NCBI RefSeq assembly: GCF_003963535.1
Contig: NZ_CP034539.1
Location: 8,370,001 to 8,434,000, forward strand
DNA: 64,000 nucleotides
From: Streptomyces cyaneochromogenes
GTDB taxonomy: Bacteria; Actinomycetota; Actinomycetes; Streptomycetales; Streptomycetaceae
Reading direction: 5' to 3'
Below, in pieces: positions 57,646 through 64,000 of this stretch (within the stretch, counting starts at the first letter, position 1; each line of letters begins with the position of its first letter). The notes below the pieces were generated by a model. It was not told where the DNA came from, did not search any database, and saw only the letters and a program-made list of their open reading frames with translations. The position numbers were made by a program, and so were the translations under genes.

Positions 57646-58313
57646 GCTTGCCCCCTCCCGATCGCGCCCTCGTGGGCTCCCGACAGATACGTTTCCAACT
57701 TGCCGCGCAGCAAAGCTCTCGCCCGGTGCAGGAGAACACGCTGGTTCCCAGGCGAGATCTCCAGCAGGGAGCACACCTCCTCGGAGCCGTACCCCTCGAC
57801 ATCGCGCAACGTGATCACGGTGCGGAGACGCGGCGGAAGCCCGTCTATCGCGTCCTCGATCACACCGCGGACCTCACCACGCAGCACATGGTCCTCGGGA
57901 AAGTGCCAGGGGCGCGGCTCCTGCCCGACGGCCCAGTGCCCCGCATACGGTTCACCACGGCCGCGGAACCGAGCGGGATCCACCGTCGGGCCCTCCTCCT
58001 CCGCCAGGAGATCACCGAAGGGAACGGTCCTGCTCTCCTTCGTGCCGCGCGCTTTGGCCGTGTTGACCAGAATCCGGTAGACCCAGGTCTTCAGACTCGA
58101 GCGTCCCTCGAAGTCGCCAATGCCCTTGATGACCGCCAGCCAGGTGTCCTGAACGGCCTCTTCGGCGGAGTCCCTCGTCGACACGAACGACATCGCGACC
58201 CTCAACATGCCACCGGACCAACTGTCCAGCACCAACGCGAAGGTCCGCTCGTCACCATCACGCAGTTGCTGTACCAGGACGTCGTCCGGGGGCATTTCGA
58301 GTACGCCCGCCAT
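57642..58313 (-). CDS. ECF (sigma-70 family) sigma factor
   Basis: 223 aa. Region 2: DGDERTFALVLDSWSGGMLR, with VAMSFVSTRDSAEEAVQDTW and GDFEGRSSLKTWVYRILVNT. Region 4: DAIDGLPPRLRTVITLRDVE, then GYGSEEVCSLLEISPGNQRV and LLHRARALLRGKLE. It pairs with the zf-HC2 anti-sigma factor. Candidate targets include the divergent promoters at 56743-56827. GAGGAGG lies upstream of the ATG. Whether it drives the CIS genes is not visible in the sequence. Confidence 0.92.
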   Translation of the reverse strand: MAGVLEMPPDDVLVQQLRDGDERTFALVLDSWSGGMLRVAMSFVSTRDSAEEAVQDTWLAVIKGIGDFEGRSSLKTWVYRILVNTAKARGTKESRTVPFGDLLAEEEGPTVDPARFRGRGEPYAGHWAVGQEPRPWHFPEDHVLRGEVRGVIEDAIDGLPPRLRTVITLRDVEGYGSEEVCSLLEISPGNQRVLLHRARALLRGKLETYLSGAHEGAIGRGQA

Positions 58314-58344
58314 CGTCCCTCCTCACGGCCATCAACGGGGAGCC

Positions 58345-58722
58345 TCAGCCTACGGGGTGTGGCAGAGGACCATGCAGACGGGAGGCCCTGACCGAGGGGT
58401 GGACGTCGGCGAGGGCGCCGATGAGGGCGGTGGCCGACGGACCGGCGGCGAGCGCGGGCAGGGGGACGAACACGGGCCGATGGTGGAAGGCGGCGTAGGC
58501 GGGCGCGGACAGAACGCCGAACGCCGTGCCCGCCAGACCGCCGAGTGTGGACAGCACGACCGACTCGGTGAGGAACTGGAGCCGGATCTGGCCTCGACTC
58601 GCGCCGAGGGCCCGCCGCCCGGAGCCGCGGTCGAGGAACCGCCCCGCCGCGACCCGCCCGTTGATCAGGGACAGCGGGTCGGCCTTGGCCGCCAGCACGC
58701 TCAGGCCCGTGTAGTCGGCGCG
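58345..58722 (-). pseudogene. FtsX/MacB-type ABC permease remnant
   Basis: A C-terminal fragment: SGRRALGASRGQIRLQFLTE, SVVLSTLGGLAGTAFGVLSA, SATALIGALADVHPSVRASR. The (R)ALGAsr..Ir.QFL.E and (A)....PA..A(S)(R)L pattern is that of MacB_PCD/FtsX permeases. The segment before it (YTGLSVLAAKADPLSLINGR) is rearranged, and upstream similarity is lost at once. It is the rest of a deleted ABC exporter. Confidence 0.7.
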
Positions 58723-58801
58723 GTTGTTCCGGTCGTACCGGTCGTACCGGTGTACCTCGGCGTGGGGTGGCGCGTCCGAGCGAGATCGCCAGTGCCGACA
58801 G

Positions 58802-59102
58802 AACGGAGGGGATCTCGCGGCCGCCGACGCGGGCAAGATGCGCCTGCGTCCGGAACCCGTCGACGTGCGCGGCGTCCTCGACCACGTCACCGCGGTCCAC
58901 GGCCCAGCCGTCGATCGGGCGTCACGGTCACGGTCACCGCGCAGGACGCGCTCGACGTGTCCGCGGACCCTTTGCGACTGCGCCGGATACTCGGCAACCT
59001 CGTCTCCAAGGCCGTCCGTCACACCTCGGCCGGCGACACCATCGCCTTGCGCGCCCTGCGCGCCCTGCGCGACGGCGCCTTCGTCACCGTCGACGTGCGG
59101 CC
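58802..59102 (+). pseudogene. Sensor histidine kinase remnant, frameshifted
   Basis: MRLRPEPVDVRGVLDHVTAV, then after a frame change near 58918 (GVTVTVTAQDALDVSADPLR) LRRILGNLVSKAVRHTSAGD and TIALRALRALRDGAFVTVDV: the N-box and following part of a HATPase domain. It then stops at the 3' end of the peptidase gene without G-box. With the permease fragment it marks a lost two-component/ABC exporter locus. Confidence 0.7.
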
Positions 59103-59108
59103 CGGGTC

Positions 59109-60260
59109 CTACCCGGTCGGTGTGAGCCAGGGCATCGGGTCCACGTACTGTCCGTCCAGGAGGACCTCGAAGTGCAGGTGGGGGCCCGTGGACAAGCCGG
59201 TGGAACCAACCCGGCCGACCGGGGAGCCCACCGACACCGACTGGCCCGGGACGACCTGGATCGCGGACAGGTGGCTGTAGGTCGTCTCCAACCGCTTGCC
59301 CGCTATGGTTCCGTGGTGGATCACCACGCGATTTCCGTACGCGGGCGTCATTCCGGCGAACTCCACCCGGCCCGAGCGCGCGGCGGACACCAGCGCTCCT
59401 TGAGGCCCACCGAAATCCACTCCCGTGTGCAGCTTGGTCACTCCGGTGAGCGGGTGTTCGCGTCTGCCGAACGCTGAGGTGACAGTGGGGGTGCGGAGGG
59501 GAGCGGACATGAGCGCCGACGCGGTCGGGACCTCGGTCGCTTCGGGGTTCTGCCGCACGAGCGACTCGTACTGCGCAAGCCGCGCCTCGACCTCGTCGAG
59601 GACGTCACGGGCGGCGGCCGGAACCCGGCCCGCTCGGGCCACCGCGTCCGTACCCACGGTGTGAGCGGCGAGGGTCAGGTCGACGAGGTCCCCGTTGACG
59701 GTGCCGCGGGTCCTTAGGGCGGTCACCTCTCGCGCGAGCGAGCAGTCCTGTCGGCCCAGTGCCATGATCGCGTCCACCGGATCGCGCGGCGAGGAACGTC
59801 CGCTGCCGTTGTCGTCGCGGCCCCACTTCTTCCACTGGGCGTCGGTGAAGCGCGCGATGCCCTGCCGCGACACGCTCGGGGTGTCGTCGTTCCACCCGGA
59901 GAGCTGGTCGATCTGGGCGGCGAGAACCGCGGGCGTGACAACCGGGCAGTCGCGGGTCGCCTTGCGCAGCCAGGGGACGTAGGAGCCGTTGACCTTGCCA
60001 CCCACCGTCTCCGTGACGCCGGCCCCACCGGACGGCCCCGGAGACAGGTGATCGCTCCGCAGAGCCAAGAACGTCGACACTCCGGCCACCGCGACCAGAC
60101 TCGGCATGACGACGAGCGTGAAGAGACCGGGGCCACGTTGGCGCGGGCGCCGATCGACACGATCAGCACGATCGGGATGATCGGGACGACTCAACGCGCC
60201 TTCGCCAACCGCTGGTTTGTCCGCGTCCTGTTCCTTGACGAGGGGAGTGCCTTCCGCCAC
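59109..60260 (-). CDS. M23 peptidase with lysozyme-like domain, membrane-anchored
   Basis: 383 aa from GTG 60260. A basic cytoplasmic N-terminus of about 45 residues, one TM (GLFTLVVMPSLVAVAGVSTF), then a lytic-transglycosylase-like fold (VPWLRKATRDCPVVTPAVLA, AQIDQLSGWNDDTPSVSRQG, AQWKKWGRDD) and a C-terminal LytM domain. Zinc ligands: HTGVDFGG (His/Asp at about 277-281) and HLHFEV (about 360). It cleaves peptidoglycan cross-links and probably glycan strands. It lies between the CIS regulators and the cargo genes, so a role in opening the wall during CIS action is possible but not shown. Confidence 0.9.
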   Translation of the reverse strand: MAEGTPLVKEQDADKPAVGEGALSRPDHPDRADRVDRRPRQRGPGLFTLVVMPSLVAVAGVSTFLALRSDHLSPGPSGGAGVTETVGGKVNGSYVPWLRKATRDCPVVTPAVLAAQIDQLSGWNDDTPSVSRQGIARFTDAQWKKWGRDDNGSGRSSPRDPVDAIMALGRQDCSLAREVTALRTRGTVNGDLVDLTLAAHTVGTDAVARAGRVPAAARDVLDEVEARLAQYESLVRQNPEATEVPTASALMSAPLRTPTVTSAFGRREHPLTGVTKLHTGVDFGGPQGALVSAARSGRVEFAGMTPAYGNRVVIHHGTIAGKRLETTYSHLSAIQVVPGQSVSVGSPVGRVGSTGLSTGPHLHFEVLLDGQYVDPMPWLTPTG

Positions 60261-60737
60261 GCTCCGAGGCTAGCGATCAAGCGCCGCGGCATCACAGGAC
60301 CTTGCGGCCAAGCTCAGTGCCCCAAAGGGCAGTTCTCGGTCCGACCTTGTATGCGCGCACCCGTCGTGGGACTCCCCGGCCTCTCACGCTGAGGAGAGCA
60401 GCTGGACACGTCGGCGCCGTGACACGGTCCGGGATCCGGGTCCGATCACGGTCGGCGTCGGCCCGCGACTGCGTACCCTGCCCCGATCTCGCTGCCACGC
60501 ACCCGGCACAGGCGGGCGCTACCGGGCCCGCTGCCCTTTCGTGAGGACTGTTCGATCCACCACACGGCACCCTGATCTGCCCGCCCGGGCCTTCCGTCGT
60601 CCACCGCGCGAAGGGCAGATTTCCGTCACCGCGCGAAGGGCAGATTTCCGTGGGGTATTTCCGGGCTGCCCGGGGTCGCCGCACCGCGAGACCCCTCAGC
60701 GCCCTTGATCGCCATCGCACCGAGGAGAGATCGGACG
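60261..60737. other. Gene-free stretch upstream of the cargo genes
   Basis: About 475 bp. It should contain the divergent promoters of the peptidase and the 594-aa protein. A perfect 25-bp tandem duplication is present at 60602-60651 (listed separately). I see no further gene. Confidence 0.5.
60602..60651 (+). repeat. Perfect 25-bp tandem duplication
   Basis: Two head-to-tail identical 25-bp units, each beginning CACCGCGCGAAGGGCAGATT and continuing TCCGT. They end 86 bp before the start of the 594-aa candidate cargo gene. Confidence 0.85.
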
Positions 60738-62522
60738 TTGCCCACACACCACCGGGCCCCTGCCAAGGCGGACACCTCCGGCCCCGCAGCCACGCGCGGG
60801 TGCAAGACGTCCTCCGTCCCGACGAGGGCGCGGGCCGTGCTCGCTCTGCAGCAGAGCGCGGGCAACGCCGCTGTCAGCCGTGCGATGACCGTCCAGCGGG
60901 CACCGGGCGGCGCACAGCAACAGCAACCCCAGCAGCAACAACCCCAGCAGCAACCCCAACCACAGGTGCCCAGCCAGATCGCCCCGCTGATCGCCAGACT
61001 CGAACGTGATCTGAGGGCCTACGACGGGTTTCGCCTTCATCACGAGAAGGCCCTCAAGAACGGGGACTACTGGAACAGCAGGACTCCGGAAGACCTGCTC
61101 CCGTGGTGCACGCACATCCAGCAGCTCTTTCAGCATCTCGATGCCTGGAGAGCCGCCGATCCCGCGGTTGAGCGGTGGTACACCGCCTCCCCGGCGCTGG
61201 ACACCCTGCGCGGCACGATCGCAGGCCACCTCGTGCGCTACACCGAACAGACACAGAATTACGGCTACTTCCTGATGTACCACTTCGGACGGATGTGGCG
61301 CGAACCGCAGATGCGGGGACAGCCATTCAACGGCTCCTATCTCGGCCACTTCGCGTCCCTGTCTGCCGAGACCAGGCATACCCTGGAGGTCGACCTCGAT
61401 GTGAGCACCGAGCGGGTGCGGCACAACCTCGGCGGCGCCCAGGGCCCGGCATGGGTGGACAGCAAGCGCGCGGAGATCGAGGCCGGCCTGCGGCAGTGTG
61501 TGCTGCGGCACTACTCACCGGCCGACCGCGTCGAGAGCATCATGGGCACAGCGCAGGCCCCCCGGCCGAACCCCGCTCTGAAGTCAGCCGCGATCCTGGA
61601 GAAGGAACCGACGCCATTCCAGCACAACACCGGCGGCTTCGATTTCGTGGACTTGACCAATCACGGTTTCGTCTTCTTCTACATCGAGCAGGCTGGGGCG
61701 GGTTTCCGCGGCAGCCGCTTCGGCGGACCCGATCCCGCCCGCATCACACTCCCCATCAGTATGCTGGAACAGCACAACGGCTGGGTGATGCAAAACGACT
61801 TCCTCGACAGGGAGTTCCCCACCATCCGTGCCACCGATCAAGGGGAGATGCTCTCCTACACTCGTAAGCCGGACGTTGCACAGAAACAAGATAAATACCT
61901 TTCGGTTCCGGCCAAGTCCCCCGAGGGACAGCTGAAGAACGCGGTGCACGAGGCCAAGGCGCTCTACGCCGCTGCCGAGGAGCGTGTCCAGCGGGTGGCC
62001 AAGACCTCCGAGCAGGTGGGTCGGCTGGCCCAGCAGGGAGACAAACCTGACGTCCTGATCAGAAAAATGCGGCAGCTCATGCAGCAGGAGAAGGCACTGC
62101 GGGACGAAGTGGCGAAGATCGACCAGGTGAAACTGGGCGAACTGCAGCAGAAACGCGCGAGCGCTCTCGACAATTCCAAGAAGTACTCGCGCCAAGTGCG
62201 CATCCACCGGCCGGCCGACATGCCGGCGATGACCGGGCACACCCAGTACACCGGTCCCGCGAGCCAGACCGTCCGCGAGGAGAAGACCCGGTCGAACGTG
62301 CTCGTCGGCGGCGACATCATCCCGGGGCTGGCCCAGCGCTGCATCGTCGAGATCGCCCGCATCCAACGCCAGCAGCCATCCGTAGGCGCCCGGCTCCGCG
62401 CCATGTCGGGCGACGAGCTGATCAACGTGCTGCTCAAGGACTTCATCCGGCCACAGGCGATGTTGCAGAAAACGGTCCCCTTTACACGCGCGGACGTCGA
62501 GTTCAAGAACCCGCGCCCTTGA
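60738..62522 (+). CDS. Candidate CIS cargo with AGN leader motif
   Basis: 594 aa from TTG 60738, chosen because GAGGAGAGA lies 7 nt upstream; the in-frame TTG at 60705 has no such site. The leader ends with VLALQQSAGNAAVSRAM (residues 34-50), then MTVQRAPGG and a Gln/Pro repeat (QQQQPQQQQPQQQPQPQ). The main domain has LRAYDGFRLHHEKALKNGDY, NTGGFDFVDLTNHGFVFFYI and GGPDPARITLPISMLEQHNG. A coiled coil follows (ALYAAAEERVQRVAKTSEQV; IDQVKLGELQQKRASALDNS). No known catalytic motif is recognised. LQxSAGNAAV plus VQR is a combination shared with the neighbouring eCIS-core protein. Confidence 0.82.
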   Translation: MPTHHRAPAKADTSGPAATRGCKTSSVPTRARAVLALQQSAGNAAVSRAMTVQRAPGGAQQQQPQQQQPQQQPQPQVPSQIAPLIARLERDLRAYDGFRLHHEKALKNGDYWNSRTPEDLLPWCTHIQQLFQHLDAWRAADPAVERWYTASPALDTLRGTIAGHLVRYTEQTQNYGYFLMYHFGRMWREPQMRGQPFNGSYLGHFASLSAETRHTLEVDLDVSTERVRHNLGGAQGPAWVDSKRAEIEAGLRQCVLRHYSPADRVESIMGTAQAPRPNPALKSAAILEKEPTPFQHNTGGFDFVDLTNHGFVFFYIEQAGAGFRGSRFGGPDPARITLPISMLEQHNGWVMQNDFLDREFPTIRATDQGEMLSYTRKPDVAQKQDKYLSVPAKSPEGQLKNAVHEAKALYAAAEERVQRVAKTSEQVGRLAQQGDKPDVLIRKMRQLMQQEKALRDEVAKIDQVKLGELQQKRASALDNSKKYSRQVRIHRPADMPAMTGHTQYTGPASQTVREEKTRSNVLVGGDIIPGLAQRCIVEIARIQRQQPSVGARLRAMSGDELINVLLKDFIRPQAMLQKTVPFTRADVEFKNPRP

Positions 62523-62780
62523 GAGGGCGTTCCGTCCGTCTCCTGTCGCGGCCTCTTTCGGTTCGGGTGCGGAAGCCTTGGCGGGTGAACGCAGCCCGGG
62601 TCCACGTATCGACGTACGGGCCGCAGCCCCACGGCATCGTGGCTGACAAGTGGCTTACGCCGCCCGTCCCTACCGCTGCCACGTTGTGCCCGTACGGCCG
62701 CTGAACCCTGCCCGCGGATACCTGGCCCTCGGCCGCACCTTGTGTCCACAGTGAGTCGACCGGTCACCCGAGGAAGGCAT
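62523..62780. other. Gene-free stretch between two cargo candidates
   Basis: About 258 bp. The GAGGAAGG ribosome-binding site of the eCIS-core gene is at its right end. No gene or clear terminator was seen. Confidence 0.4.
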
Positions 62781-63929
62781 ATGCACGCACCAGACAGAGA
62801 CAAGAACACCGCCGAGGCCGCACGCGGCGGCCTCCCCAACCGCCGCCCCGAGACTCTGGACGGCAGATCGCCGCTCCACGCGCTGCAGCGCAGTGCGGGC
62901 AACGCCGCGGTCGTCCAGTTCCTCCGCCGATCCGGCGGCGCCCAAGGGCAGAATCGCCACCGGCACGGGGTCGGTTGCGGCCACCAGACAGCGCAGTCCC
63001 AGATCCAGCGCGCCGCCGTCCACGATGTCCTGCGCGAGGGCGGCCGCCCCCTGGACGACGCCACCCGCAGCGACATGGAAGCACGGCTCGACGCCGACTT
63101 TTCCGACGTCCGTATCCACACCGGCGGCGCCGCCCAGGCGTCCGCGGCGGAGCTGGGTGCCCGTGCCTACACCTCCGGCAACCACGTGGTCATCGGGGCC
63201 GGCGGCGCGGACAAGCACACCCTGGCCCATGAGCTGACCCACGTCATCCAGCAGCGCTCGGGCCCCGTGGCCGGCACGGACCGCGGCGACGGACTGCGCG
63301 TGAGCGATCCGTCCGACCGCTTCGAACGTGAGGCCGAGGCGAACGCCGTCCGTGCCCTGTCCGGGAGCGTGCCGGTGAGCCGTGCGGTGCAGCGGGCCGA
63401 TGCCTCGCCGACGCGAGCCGGCGAGGCGCCGCAGGTGCAGCGGATGGAGGCGATCAAGAAGCAAGCCAGCGCCGCACTAAGCCTCTTCGGGCTCCGCAGA
63501 GACGAGGTGGCCCCCGGCGCCCCCCGCCAGAAGGCCGCCCAGCACATCCGCGATGTGCTGAAGGCGCGAGGGCTCGAGGGTGAGGACACGGTGGGTTCAC
63601 GCGTTGCCGATGCCATTGACGGCATCAGGACGGTGGCGGGTGAGCACGGGTCCCGGGATATCCACACCGTGTTCACGCAGCCCGAACTGGCGGAGCTGTA
63701 CGCGATCCCCAACAGCGACCCGCGCTCGAAGGATGCACACGAGAAGATCGCCGAGTGTGAGCGGGAGTACTGGCTGGCGCAGCACAAGGCGAACCCGACG
63801 AGGGGCACGCAGATCGCGATCGATGTGGATGTACAGACCCGTGTGCGCCTGCAGAGGACGGTCGGCGGCACCACCTCGTACATGCGCCAGTTCCAGGAAG
63901 CCTTCCGCAAGAGCATGGGCGACGAATGA
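62781..63929 (+). CDS. eCIS-core (DUF4157) protein, candidate CIS effector
   Basis: 382 aa from ATG 62781, with GAGGAAGG upstream. Leader with SPLHALQRSAGNAAVVQFL (residues 30-48). The DUF4157 domain (about 75-160) has RPLDDATRSDMEARLDADFS, DVRIHTGGAAQASAAELGAR, AYTSGNHVVIGAGGADKHTL and the zincin-like AHELTHVIQQ (HELTH). Three VQR/IQR motifs (SQIQRAAVHD, RAVQRADAS, PQVQRMEAI) separate the parts. The C-terminal 160 residues (FTQPELAELYAIPNSDPRSK) are unknown and would be the toxin or cargo part. DUF4157 is the Pfam eCIS core domain, found on many eCIS-linked proteins. Confidence 0.9.
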   Translation: MHAPDRDKNTAEAARGGLPNRRPETLDGRSPLHALQRSAGNAAVVQFLRRSGGAQGQNRHRHGVGCGHQTAQSQIQRAAVHDVLREGGRPLDDATRSDMEARLDADFSDVRIHTGGAAQASAAELGARAYTSGNHVVIGAGGADKHTLAHELTHVIQQRSGPVAGTDRGDGLRVSDPSDRFEREAEANAVRALSGSVPVSRAVQRADASPTRAGEAPQVQRMEAIKKQASAALSLFGLRRDEVAPGAPRQKAAQHIRDVLKARGLEGEDTVGSRVADAIDGIRTVAGEHGSRDIHTVFTQPELAELYAIPNSDPRSKDAHEKIAECEREYWLAQHKANPTRGTQIAIDVDVQTRVRLQRTVGGTTSYMRQFQEAFRKSMGDE

Positions 63930-64000
63930 CGTCGCCCGCGGACACGGGGGCCGGCACCTCGGCGCGTTCGGGCCCGGCCAGGACGCGGCGGCGGTCCCCG
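63926..64000 (+). CDS. Start of the next gene, runs off the window
   Basis: ATG 63926 overlaps the stop of the eCIS-core gene (ATGA) and the frame stays open for 25 codons to the window end: MTSPADTGAGTSARSGPART and more. The overlap suggests an operon. The visible residues are disordered and not informative. Confidence 0.5.
   Translation, partial: MTSPADTGAGTSARSGPARTRRRSP

Noticed and set aside
60602..60651. Attachment site or CRISPR in the 25-bp duplication
   Set aside because: Units are adjacent and there is no integrase, tRNA or spacer; a simple duplication is enough.

Overview
The window looks like chromosomal DNA of a Streptomyces species. It is very GC-rich with strong third-position GC bias and many GTG starts. 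It carries typical Streptomyces families (MmyB-like XRE regulators, NarL-type two-component pairs, a SNF2/SWIM pair, actinobacterial IS481/IS30/IS5 remnants) and a Streptomyces-type contractile injection system (CIS) locus. No tRNA, rRNA or CRISPR array was seen.

Left arm, 1-13.6 kb, is a mobile and degenerate region. It holds a partial IS30 transposase and a small secreted protein. It also holds a two-gene operon resembling Gabija defence: an OLD/GajA-like ATPase-TOPRIM nuclease and a UvrD-like helicase. An IS481 element has cut the 5' part off the nuclease gene. A second IS481 element with an identical 25-bp right end lies at 10-10.9 kb, and the two bracket an NmrA-like reductase, an alpha/beta hydrolase and an MmyB-type regulator. 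Two DNA-binding protein genes follow, one of them frameshifted. At 13.4 kb there is an inverted 3' fragment of the secreted-protein gene seen at 1.3 kb, so both edges of the region carry copies of the same gene.

Middle, 13.6-30.5 kb, is ordinary chromosomal content. It has a NarL-type sensor kinase/regulator pair behind 21-bp repeats, a cytochrome P450, a sugar-linked Gfo/Idh/MocA - GntR - ROK kinase group sharing a TGTC-N-GGACA-like operator, and a SNF2 helicase overlapping a SWIM zinc-finger gene. Next come an SRPBCC - ArsR - DinB-like operon with a striking palindromic promoter, a degenerate SpoIIE-type phosphatase fragment, a divergent MarR/VOC pair with two palindromes, and a DUF2238 membrane protein.

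Right part, 30.6-64 kb, is the CIS locus. On the minus strand, in transcription order, are the cap (DUF4255), AAA+ ATPase, sheath, inner tube, a CPxC protein, a 52-residue protein too short for a usual ORF screen, and an 1180-residue Pro/Ser-rich protein with about 23 [VI]QR motifs. These are followed by a second tube-like protein, a LysM protein, a VgrG-like spike, gp25, a baseplate wedge protein, a P2 gpI-like tail protein, a zinc-ribbon/TM/discoidin-like membrane protein and a 1759-residue giant protein. A membrane protein with a ricin-like domain is divergent from the sheath. Upstream sit a LuxR-type regulator, an ECF sigma/anti-sigma pair, a coiled-coil protein, a DM13 protein and an M23 peptidase.

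To the right are two candidate cargo genes: an unknown 594-residue protein and an eCIS-core (DUF4157) protein with an HELTH motif. A further gene start runs off the window. The giant protein and both cargo candidates share an N-terminal LQ(Q/R)(S/T)AGN(A/R)A-type motif at residues 35-52, and the cargo candidates also carry VQR motifs like those of the 1180-residue CIS protein. These shared motifs are the most interesting observation: they suggest, but do not prove, a common recognition or loading signal.
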